Source of the DNA: Desulfobacteraceae bacterium
Lineage (GTDB): Bacteria > Desulfobacterota > Desulfobacteria > Desulfobacterales > UBA5852
Assembly: GCA_014237395.1 (NCBI GenBank)
Contig: JABZFP010000010.1
Span: forward strand, 1-49,817
Direction of reading: 5' to 3'
Length of the DNA: 49,817 nt
A program made the position numbers and the translations under genes. A model generated the notes under the pieces. It saw only the letters and a program-made list of their open reading frames with translations, was not told the DNA's origin and searched no databases. Positions 8,324-14,986 of the stretch are shown piece by piece. Position 1 is the first letter of the stretch. Each line of letters begins with the position of its first letter.

Positions 8324-8358
8324 AAAGGCTCAGTCGAATCATCGGCTGAGCCTTTTTG
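8324..8358 (+). terminator. Rho-independent terminator behind tRNA-Asp fragment 2
   Basis: AAAGGCTCAG and CTGAGCCTTT form a 10-bp stem with a short loop and a following T-run. It is in the same relative place as the terminator after scar 1 but has a different sequence, so the flank was not simply duplicated. Confidence 0.85.
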
Positions 8359-8450
8359 TTTCCAACGCCTGCCATTTTTTCCAATACGCCATTATGATCG
8401 ATCGGGTCTTTAATGCGAAAGATATGCGGTTTTTAGCTGTATCTCAGAGG

Positions 8451-8576
8451 CTATCGAATGGAGGCTTTTTCGATGTCGACGATGCGTTTGCCTTTGATAT
8501 ATTCTTCGGTTTCATATTGGGTGATGTTCTGGATGCGGTGAATGATGGCTTTCAGCTTGCGGGTCGCCTTCAACAT
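8451..8576 (-). pseudogene. C-terminal remnant of a sensory/signal-transduction protein
   Basis: A 41-residue frame contains AIIHRIQNITQYETEEYIKG and KRIVDIEKAS before its stop. This resembles the C-terminal linker seen in many deltaproteobacterial sensor kinases and PAS/GAF proteins (R-I-x-x-I-T-x-Y-E-T-K-x-Y then I-V-D-I-D-K-A-S). The rest of the protein is absent. It could be a free-standing small gene, but the lack of a domain makes a decayed 3' end more likely. Confidence 0.45.
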
Positions 8577-8913
8577 CTCCCCCACCGAAAGTCACGTACC
8601 CGATAAATTGGCACGCCATTTGCTTTAAATAATCATCGAGTAAGCTTGGCGTACCCTCCATCAGGTATTGTCTTACTCTCACCTCCTAGCAACCGGCCCT
8701 GACGGATAAATCCGTCGGGGCCGTGCCTTTTGAGCCTTTCCATGGTCATTCGTTGACACCTACATCACGCCTTATGGTCGCAAGGTCTTGATCGCCGGTC
8801 TGCCATCTTTTTATGGCATATTTCTTGAAACACTGCATGATCAGTATTGCACTATCCCGGTCTTGATCTGCCTTAAACGGTTGCATTGGAATGAACCCAG
8901 AGGAGACGTACCC
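8577..8913. other. Spacer with a strong hairpin and a possible promoter
   Basis: No supported gene. The stretch holds an inverted repeat at 8695-8722 (GGCCCTGACGGA / TCCGTCGGGGCC) that could end transcription from the left, although its T-run is short. It also holds a sigma-54-like site at 8814-8829, described separately. Confidence 0.5.
8814..8829 (+). promoter_or_regulatory. Possible sigma-54 promoter of the flavodoxin-like gene
   Basis: TGGCAT-ATTTC-TTGAA matches the -24/-12 layout (GG, then G at the right spacing), but the -12 GC is GA here. It lies 85 bp before the ATG at 8914. Support is modest. Confidence 0.4.
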
Positions 8914-9396
8914 ATGAAATCATTAGTTGTCTATTCGAGTCAGTCAGGAAACACTCAAAAACTTGCCGAGACGGTATACGCTGCTTTGCCGGGCCAAAAA
9001 GACATCATGCCTGTCGATCAAGCCCCTGAGCCGGACGGTTATGATTGCGTTGCGGTCGGTTTCTGGCTGCAGGCCGGCAAACCGGATCCCAAGACGGCCG
9101 GCTATCTGGCGCGTGTCAAAGACACACGCTTGTTTCTGTTCGCGACCCATGGGGCCGCGGCCGGATCGGCCCATGTGCGCAACGCCATGGACCATGCCCG
9201 CAGCCTGGCCCCCGACGCATCGGTAATCGGATCCTTCGGCTGCCAGGGAGAAGTGAATCCCAAGGCGCTGGAGAAGATTCGGGCCAAGGTCCCGCCGCCG
9301 CCCTGGATTCAGGATGCCGATGGCGCGGTGGGTCATCCGGATCAGGAAGACCTCGCAACGCTTGAGGCCACCCTCAAGGCCTTGAACCTGGGGTAA
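8914..9396 (+). CDS. Flavodoxin-like protein
   Basis: A 160-residue FMN-binding-type protein. MKSLVVYSSQSGNTQKLAET contains the flavodoxin phosphate-binding loop (SSQSGNTQK), and later FATHGAAAGSAHVRNAM and SFGCQGEVNP match the flavin-contacting loops. AGAGGAG 7 nt before ATG 8914 fixes the start; an upstream extension of the frame has no ribosome site. Such small flavodoxins carry electrons between redox enzymes. The layout resembles the family annotated as BilS, the flavodoxin partner of bilirubin reductase, but no BilR is present here, so I do not assign that role. It precedes a stress-type cluster. Confidence 0.8.
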   Translation: MKSLVVYSSQSGNTQKLAETVYAALPGQKDIMPVDQAPEPDGYDCVAVGFWLQAGKPDPKTAGYLARVKDTRLFLFATHGAAAGSAHVRNAMDHARSLAPDASVIGSFGCQGEVNPKALEKIRAKVPPPPWIQDADGAVGHPDQEDLATLEATLKALNLG

Positions 9397-9425
9397 CGCA
9401 ACGCATGGTTTTTTTTGAGTGTCGT

Positions 9426-9444
9426 CGGACCGCATTGCGGTCCG
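9426..9444 (+). other. Stem-loop between flavodoxin and the next gene
   Basis: CGGACCGCA and TGCGGTCCG form a perfect inverted repeat without a T-run. It may stabilise or attenuate the transcript. Confidence 0.5.
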
Positions 9445-9480
9445 GCCTCCGATATGAACCCTTGAAGACAGGAGGTGCTT

Positions 9481-9744
9481 ATGTTTGCCCTTATTTATGA
9501 CGAATATGATTTATCCAAGCCCCGTAAAAGGGTTATTTCCGTCCACCGGCGCAGGGATACCGCCGAAAAGGCGCTTGATCAGCGGATGAAAAAGCTGGGT
9601 AAACGGGTGTGGGAATGCAACACCCGCATCGTGTGGGCCAACGTCAACGTCGCTGCCGGTGATTTCATCAAGACCGTGGACTTTGAAACATGGCGGCCGG
9701 GCGAGAAAATTCCCTATGGCGATCGTTATCCGGATTCGGACTGA
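9481..9744 (+). CDS. Hypothetical 87-residue protein
   Basis: MFALIYDEYDLSKPRKRVIS opens a small, charged soluble protein ending in GEKIPYGDRYPDSD. The ATG at 9481 is preceded by AGGAGGT at near-ideal distance, better than the ATG 6 nt upstream. No family is recognised. It has no signal peptide or cysteine cluster. It follows the flavodoxin gene by 84 bp and may share its transcript. Confidence 0.7.
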   Translation: MFALIYDEYDLSKPRKRVISVHRRRDTAEKALDQRMKKLGKRVWECNTRIVWANVNVAAGDFIKTVDFETWRPGEKIPYGDRYPDSD

Positions 9745-9764
9745 CTTTCCTATAGAGAGGCAGG

Positions 9765-9812
9765 CGTTACAAGTGTCAAAAAACGTTATCCCACACCGTT
9801 ACTTAACGTTAC
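9765..9812 (+). promoter_or_regulatory. CGTTAC repeat cluster upstream of the DUF1638 gene
   Basis: CGTTAC occurs at 9765-9770, 9797-9802 and 9807-9812, with CGTTAT at 9784-9789. The same hexamer is repeated in the promoter region at 14782-14808. Shared direct repeats before two separate transcription units suggest a common DNA-binding regulator, most simply the activator at 13311-14753. Confidence 0.55.
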
Positions 9813-9850
9813 TCTGCGGTTTTCGATAATTTTTACTGGTGAGGAATGTG

Positions 9851-10513
9851 ATGAGCCGTCCGTCTTTTTCAACGATCGCGATTGTTTCCTGTGGAACCTT
9901 GAGCCTTGAATTGAACCATTTAAAAACCGAGGGGTTTTTAGACACGCCACAGATCTATTACACGACGCCGGGACTCCACCAGGATATCCCCGAGATGGAA
10001 CGCCAACTGGTGCGATTGGTCACCAAGGCCAAGGAAAAACACGGCAGGGTCATTGTCGTCTATGGCGGGAAATTTTGTTACGTCAACGTGGACGAGCCCA
10101 CCCGTCTGATGCAAACCCTTATTCAGGAGCAGGGGGCCGGCGTGGCCCGCATCGATGCCACGCACTGTATGGACATGTTGGCGGACGAGACCGAAAGGAA
10201 CCGCATTGCCCAGGAAGTGGCCGGCGGCGAGCCGGTCTGGTGGATGACCGCCGGCTGGATCAAATTCCGTAAAGATGTCTTCAAGGGATGGGACCAGGGC
10301 CTGGCCAACGAGAATTTCCCGAAGCATACCGGGGGGGCGATCGTTCTCGATGGCACCAGCTATCTGGATACCTATATGGCGGAAGACCCGGAAGGGTTTC
10401 TGGAATATTCCGATTGGATGGGAATCCCGATCATCCCCTATCCAATCAGTCTTGATCGGTTTAAAATGCTGCTTGCCGAGCAAGCGGAAAAGCTTCTAAG
10501 CAACGGCGTATAG
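9851..10513 (+). CDS. DUF1638 domain protein
   Basis: A 220-residue protein with the usual DUF1638 order: TIAIVSCGTLSLELNHL at the start, VIVVYGGKFCYVNVDEP in the middle, then HCMDMLADETERNRIAQEV and WWMTAGWIKFRKDVFKGWD. In methanogens and sulfate reducers DUF1638 genes often lie near corrinoid or methylamine metabolism, but no biochemical role is established to my knowledge. ATG 9851 is preceded by GAGGAA; an upstream ATG at 9839 lacks a site. CGTTAC repeats upstream suggest regulation in common with the transporter-Usp operon at 14987. Confidence 0.8.
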   Translation: MSRPSFSTIAIVSCGTLSLELNHLKTEGFLDTPQIYYTTPGLHQDIPEMERQLVRLVTKAKEKHGRVIVVYGGKFCYVNVDEPTRLMQTLIQEQGAGVARIDATHCMDMLADETERNRIAQEVAGGEPVWWMTAGWIKFRKDVFKGWDQGLANENFPKHTGGAIVLDGTSYLDTYMAEDPEGFLEYSDWMGIPIIPYPISLDRFKMLLAEQAEKLLSNGV

Positions 10514-10715
10514 GGGCGGCCCGAAAAGAGCATCCCCGAAATTGCTTTAGCGCCGGTTATGATTGCCCGGGGAGCACTTCTATTCAGAACCGCCAGCAAT
10601 TCCTGCCACGCCTGACGGATCACACCATAATGGGCTTGTCGGGTCGGCAGGATTTGCAATCCCGCACTTCCTGCTTTGGGGATAACGCCGGCGAACAGCG
10701 CAAGGCACCGTCATC

Positions 10716-11726
10716 ATGACTGCGTCCCCCTCTCAAGAAGACCTCCGGCAAATGGCTTCCCGATGGTTGCCTCTCTCCCATGGCGCTCACCACTTTCAGA
10801 TCCATACGGACACCACGGATTTTTTCCGGGTGGAATATGGCGATGTGGTTGTTCTAAGCGGTCACCCTTATCTGATTCGTCATAACGCCAAAGAGGGCCG
10901 GTTTGGTATCGATGACGATGTCAAATTTTGGGTGAAGCGCGCCATCGATCTAAAAAACGGCGATCCCAAGATTCTCAAGCTGGTTTTTTACGAGAAGTTC
11001 ACGAGCCATATCGGCGGCATCGCCTTCGAGTGCTTTCGCAGCCCGAAAAAAGAGGCGCGCATTCTGGCGCTGGTGGCCGGCCATAAGAATTTCATGCAGG
11101 GCCATGCCATAAAGGATCGGGCGGGAAACCTCATTCGCGTGCTCGACTTTATCCAGGGGCAAACGCTTCATGATGATGTCCAAAAGATAGATCTGGACCA
11201 TCAGACTTATTTTTACGATCGTTTGCCGGTCGTTTTGGAACATTTTATGGAATGCATCGCGGCGATCCGTTTTCTTCATGAGCATGGCGAAAAACACGGC
11301 GATATCCGGCGCGACCATATCCTGATAGATCGCCATAGCGGGCGGTACCGATGGATCGATTTTGACTTTAATTACCGCCACCGGGAAAACCTATACGGCT
11401 ACGATCTGTTTGGTCTCGGGAATATACTGGTATTTTTAGTGGGCATGGGAGACATGTTGCTGCCGGAGCTCAGGAAACAGGACAACCCCGTGCTACATCG
11501 GCTTGCCGAGGACGATTTGAATATCGTGTTCAACAATCGCGTGGCGAATCTGAAAAAGGTTTATCCCTACATTCCCGAAACCCTCAACCGGATTCTGATG
11601 CACTTTTCCAAAGGGGCCAATTGGTTTTATGAAAACACGGGGCAGTTGTTGGATGATTTAGGCGCCTATCAAGCATCAACGTCATCGTTGCCAAAACCGG
11701 AGGCGTCAAAAAATGATCCACACTGA
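10716..11726 (+). CDS. Serine/threonine kinase-like protein with altered DFG motif
   Basis: A 336-residue protein whose second half looks like a protein-kinase C-lobe. IRFLHEHGEKHGDIRRDHIL stands in the place of the HRD-x-K-P-x-x-N catalytic loop (D kept, N replaced by H), and WIDFDFNYR stands for DFG (DFD). A lysine in LKLVFYEKF and an acidic partner at KKEARILALV could be the N-lobe Lys/Glu pair. It may be a divergent small-molecule or protein kinase, or a pseudokinase. It overlaps the following Usp gene by 14 nt, so the two are coupled and probably act together. The ribosome site before ATG 10716 is weak. Confidence 0.7.
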   Translation: MTASPSQEDLRQMASRWLPLSHGAHHFQIHTDTTDFFRVEYGDVVVLSGHPYLIRHNAKEGRFGIDDDVKFWVKRAIDLKNGDPKILKLVFYEKFTSHIGGIAFECFRSPKKEARILALVAGHKNFMQGHAIKDRAGNLIRVLDFIQGQTLHDDVQKIDLDHQTYFYDRLPVVLEHFMECIAAIRFLHEHGEKHGDIRRDHILIDRHSGRYRWIDFDFNYRHRENLYGYDLFGLGNILVFLVGMGDMLLPELRKQDNPVLHRLAEDDLNIVFNNRVANLKKVYPYIPETLNRILMHFSKGANWFYENTGQLLDDLGAYQASTSSLPKPEASKNDPH

Positions 11727-12183
11727 GACGGGCTTCAACAAAAACATTCTGATTGCGGTGGATGCATCGGAAAATGCCCGCCGGGCGGTATCCTATGTGA
11801 GCCGCTTCCTTTCAGGCATAAGCGGCTTCAAGGTGCTTCTCCTGCATGTCATTTGCCAACCGGAGGAAGACTATTTCCCCACCACGGCCGACAAAGACAA
11901 ATGGCTTGATGCGTACAAGTTGAGGGTCGACACCATGCTTGCGAATTTCAGGCAGCGTCTAATCGCCGAGGGTTTTGCGCCGGCGGATGTCGCGGTACGA
12001 TCCACGCTCCGCTACTGCCCTTCCCTGGCGGAGTGTATTCTGGCGGAACGTCACCGGGCGAAATGCAGCACCATTGTGGTGGGCCGACAGGGGCTTTCAA
12101 GAAGCGAGGAGTTCCTTTTCGGCAGCGTCTCCAGCAAGATCGTCAACCATGCGCGCGACTGCACGGTATGGGTGGTGGAATAA
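11713..12183 (+). CDS. Universal stress protein (single UspA domain)
   Basis: A 156-residue Usp-fold protein: NKNILIAVDASENARRAVSY at the N-terminus and VVGRQGLSRSEEFLFGSVSS near the C-terminus, the G-x2-G-x9-G-S/T pattern of ATP-binding Usp members. It overlaps the kinase-like gene upstream. ATP-binding Usp proteins act as stress or energy sensors in the cytoplasm; the coupling suggests the kinase-like protein as its partner, which is inference. Confidence 0.9.
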   Translation: MIHTETGFNKNILIAVDASENARRAVSYVSRFLSGISGFKVLLLHVICQPEEDYFPTTADKDKWLDAYKLRVDTMLANFRQRLIAEGFAPADVAVRSTLRYCPSLAECILAERHRAKCSTIVVGRQGLSRSEEFLFGSVSSKIVNHARDCTVWVVE

Positions 12184-12227
12184 TGCCGAATCCGCTGTCA
12201 GCGGCGAAATGGCGGCGAGCTTGTTCA

Positions 12228-12243
12228 TGGCATGATTGATGCT
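12228..12243 (+). promoter_or_regulatory. Sigma-54-type promoter of the tandem Usp gene
   Basis: TGGCATGATTGATGCT has GG and GC separated by exactly 10 bp, the invariant feature of -24/-12 promoters. It lies 106 bp before the ATG at 12349, in the gap between two Usp genes. Confidence 0.6.
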
Positions 12244-12348
12244 TTCTTAAAAGTAGCGAGCGGGCAATGAATTGGATTCACGCGAGAAGAGCTGGGTGCA
12301 TCAACATCTAACGGAATCACCGTTTTCGTTTAGAAAGGAGGCCAGGTC

Positions 12349-13278
12349 ATGGGGAAAAAAATCTTGATGGCGGTCGACAATTCGATCCACTCGAAGCAAT
12401 CATTGCACTATGCCACCAAAATGCTCGGTGGTTCGGGGGATGTCACGTTTACTCTTTTCCATGGGACACCGATGATTTCACAATACCTTCTGGCTGAGGC
12501 CAGAGCGAATCCAAAGGCCAATGCAAGCCTCAAAAAGGTCATCAAAAAAAACATAGCGGAAGCACAAGGACTTCTTGAAAAACAGAAAAAACGGATGATG
12601 AGAAGAGGGGTTCCTGACGAACGCATCGAAATGGTTGCCCAGCAAAGGATGATCGGGCGATCCCGAGATATTTTGGAATATGCACGACAAGGCGTTTATG
12701 ACGCCATCGTGGTGGGGCGACGGGGTCTATCGCGGATCCAAAAGACTTTTATGGGCAGCACCAGTGCCGATTTACTGGAAAGCGCCGACGTCATTCCGGT
12801 GTGGATGGTGGACGGAAACGTGACTTCTCAACGAATCCTGGTGGCGGTAGACGGTTCCGAAAGTTCGTATCGGGCACTCGATCATGTGGGAGCGATGCTT
12901 TCAGAAAATACTGAGATAAAAATCAGCCTGTTTCATGTGTCCCCGGATGCAAAAGATATCGACGCCATTTCTTTCGGGAAGGATGATCCTGACATTCAAG
13001 ACATCGTCACGAAGGCTTCAGCGCGAATGATAGAGAAATTTTTTGCCGATGCAACGCAAAAATTAAAGGATGCCGGCATCGTCGCTGATCGGGTTGAAAC
13101 CATAACCACCAAACGAAAGGCCAAAATTGGCAAGGTGATCCTCAGCGAAGCGAAGAAGGGAAATTTCGGCACCGTGGTCGTCGGCAGACGAGGGGCAGAC
13201 CGTGCGCACTATTTTGGGAGTGTTTCCCGGTATGTGACCCAGAGGATAACGGATCGGGCGCTGTGGCTTGTCCCATAG
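12349..13278 (+). CDS. Tandem-domain universal stress protein
   Basis: A 309-residue protein made of two Usp domains. The first (about 1-150) starts KKILMAVDNSIHSKQSLHYA and ends VVGRRGLSRIQKTFMGSTSA. The second (about 160-309) starts QRILVAVDGSESSYRALDHV and ends VVGRRGADRAHYFGSVSRYV. Both keep the G-x2-G ATP-binding loop, though the second spacing is shorter. AAAGGAGG precedes the ATG. A sigma-54-like promoter at 12228 and convergence with the activator gene at 13311 suggest it belongs to the same stress regulon. Confidence 0.9.
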   Translation: MGKKILMAVDNSIHSKQSLHYATKMLGGSGDVTFTLFHGTPMISQYLLAEARANPKANASLKKVIKKNIAEAQGLLEKQKKRMMRRGVPDERIEMVAQQRMIGRSRDILEYARQGVYDAIVVGRRGLSRIQKTFMGSTSADLLESADVIPVWMVDGNVTSQRILVAVDGSESSYRALDHVGAMLSENTEIKISLFHVSPDAKDIDAISFGKDDPDIQDIVTKASARMIEKFFADATQKLKDAGIVADRVETITTKRKAKIGKVILSEAKKGNFGTVVVGRRGADRAHYFGSVSRYVTQRITDRALWLVP

Positions 13279-13310
13279 AATCCGAACGGAAAAATACGTA
13301 AGGGCGACCT

Positions 13311-14753
13311 TTACGGAACCTGTCGCGGACGTGGCGCGACCCTATCCGATTCCTCTGGTTGCAGCGGGATATCCCACTTCTTCATGTATTTCCAGATAGC
13401 CGTCCGGCTCAGGCCGGCCCGCCGGCCGACCTCGGCTTTGTTCCAGCCGCATTCTTCCAACATGTCGATCAGGGTTTCTTTGGTCAACGGGTTTCGCGCC
13501 ATCGTCCTTGGCGGCGCAGCATTCGCAGGCATTTCACAAACACCGCTGCCGCGCGGCTGCCGGATTTCAATCGGAAGATCTTCAAATTCAATCTGTCGGC
13601 GGTTGCAGAGCACGAAGGCATGTTCGATGGCATTCTCCAGTTCACGAACATTGCCCGGCCAGTGATAATCCATCAGGGTGCGCATGGTCTGCCGCGACAG
13701 GTTTTGCACCTTTTTGCCGGTTTTCTCGTTCATGCTGCTGATGAAGTGGTTGACCAGCAGGGGGATATCTTCGCGACGCTCCCGCAGCGTGGGCAGACGA
13801 ATGGGAAAGACCTTGAGGCGGTAATAGAGATCCTCGCGAAAGTTGCCGGACTGCACCTGGGCATATAAATCGCGGTGGGTGGCGGTGATGATCCGGATGT
13901 CGATTTGGCGTTTCTTGGAGTCGCCCACCCGCTCGATTTCCCGTTCCTGCAGCACCCGGAGAAGCTTGACCTGGATATACGGACTCAATTCACCGATTTC
14001 ATCCAGGAAAATAGTGCCGCCGGCCGCCTCTTCAAACCGCCCGAGGCGGCCTCGTACCGCCCCCGTAAACGCGCCCCTCACATGCCCAAAGAGCTCGCTT
14101 TCCAGCAGGGTTTCCGACAAAGCACTGCAGTTGACGGTGACCAGCGGCCCCTCCCGGCGTTCGCCATTGAAATGGATCGCACCGGCCACGAGCTCTTTGC
14201 CGGTGCCGCTTTCGCCGTGGATCAGGATGGTCGCTTCGCTGGCCGCGGCAGCTTTGATCTTGCCGAAGACCTGTTGCATGGCCGGGCTTTTCCCAATGAT
14301 GTTGTCCATCCGGTGAAGGTCGCCCAGACGCCGGGCCGCTTCTTCCGCTTTGAGTCGCGCCCGGTTCAATTCAGTCAGGTCGGTTACGGTTTCAACCACG
14401 CCGATGATGTTCCCGCTTTGATCCCTGACGACGTTCGCATTCTTGATGACCGCGACGTCAAATCCGTCTTTGTGCTTCAGCTGGCATTCTTTGGCTTCCG
14501 AATAGCCTTGCTCGATAATTTTACAGCGGTGGATATCGGCCGGGCATTCATGCCCGAAGCAACGGCTGCACTGGAGCAATTGACAGGTTTGGCCCAGGGC
14601 TTCTTCCGCGGTGTAGCCGCTGATGCGCTCCATGGACGGATTCCATGAGGAAATGCGGCCCTTGTCGTCCATGGTGAAAACGCCGTCGGCCATGGAGTCG
14701 ATGATCATGTTGAAAAAACGGGCGTTCCAGATCTCATGGGTTTTATCCGGCAT
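13311..14753 (-). CDS. PAS domain sigma-54 activator with cysteine-rich sensor
   Basis: A 480-residue enhancer-binding protein without receiver domain. A PAS domain at about 12-125 carries six cysteines (C57, C62, C65, C70, C77, C90) in its middle. An AAA+ domain follows at about 152-380, with Walker A GESGTGKE (180-187), GAFTGA (227-232) for sigma-54 contact and Walker B GGTIFLDEIG. A Fis-type HTH ends it (WNKAEVGRRAGLSRTAIWKY). It hydrolyses ATP to open sigma-54 promoters; the cysteine cluster suggests redox, metal or cofactor sensing. AGGAGAA precedes ATG 14753. It is divergent from the transporter-Usp operon, with CGTTAC repeats between them. Confidence 0.9.
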   Translation of the reverse strand: MPDKTHEIWNARFFNMIIDSMADGVFTMDDKGRISSWNPSMERISGYTAEEALGQTCQLLQCSRCFGHECPADIHRCKIIEQGYSEAKECQLKHKDGFDVAVIKNANVVRDQSGNIIGVVETVTDLTELNRARLKAEEAARRLGDLHRMDNIIGKSPAMQQVFGKIKAAAASEATILIHGESGTGKELVAGAIHFNGERREGPLVTVNCSALSETLLESELFGHVRGAFTGAVRGRLGRFEEAAGGTIFLDEIGELSPYIQVKLLRVLQEREIERVGDSKKRQIDIRIITATHRDLYAQVQSGNFREDLYYRLKVFPIRLPTLRERREDIPLLVNHFISSMNEKTGKKVQNLSRQTMRTLMDYHWPGNVRELENAIEHAFVLCNRRQIEFEDLPIEIRQPRGSGVCEMPANAAPPRTMARNPLTKETLIDMLEECGWNKAEVGRRAGLSRTAIWKYMKKWDIPLQPEESDRVAPRPRQVP

Positions 14754-14781
14754 TACAGGATTCTCCTGAGGTTGCGATATG

Positions 14782-14830
14782 CGTTACATGACCGTTACCT
14801 ATCGTTACCATGCGTTTACCGAAACGTTGC
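14782..14830 (+). promoter_or_regulatory. Helically phased CGTTAC repeats (likely activator binding site)
   Basis: CGTTAC lies at 14782, 14793 and 14803, with variants CGTTTACC at 14813 and CGTTGC at 14825. Starts are 10-12 bp apart, so all repeats face one side of the helix. They lie 60-110 bp before the -24/-12 promoter at 14892, a normal distance for an upstream activator site. Confidence 0.65.
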
Positions 14831-14891
14831 CGGTTTTGTCAAGAGAATAAAAAAATATGTATAAACAGCATGTTAAAAATTTCGGAACGCC

Positions 14892-14907
14892 TGGCACGAG
14901 AATTGTA
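14892..14907 (+). promoter_or_regulatory. Sigma-54 promoter of the transporter-Usp operon
   Basis: TGGCACGAGAATTGTA matches the -24 box perfectly; the -12 box reads TTGTA instead of TTGCA. It stands 80 bp before the ATG at 14987 and just downstream of the CGTTAC array. Confidence 0.65.
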
Positions 14908-14986
14908 AAATACCTTATGGCATGAAGTTCAGCGTTTACCCGCCTGAACATGGTTTACACCGTCATCATTCATACAGGAGACCGGC

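Noticed and set aside
8125..8325. 66-residue ORF on the minus strand containing EGATRLELATSS
   Set aside because: This is the antisense reading of a tRNA 3' end, a frequent false gene.
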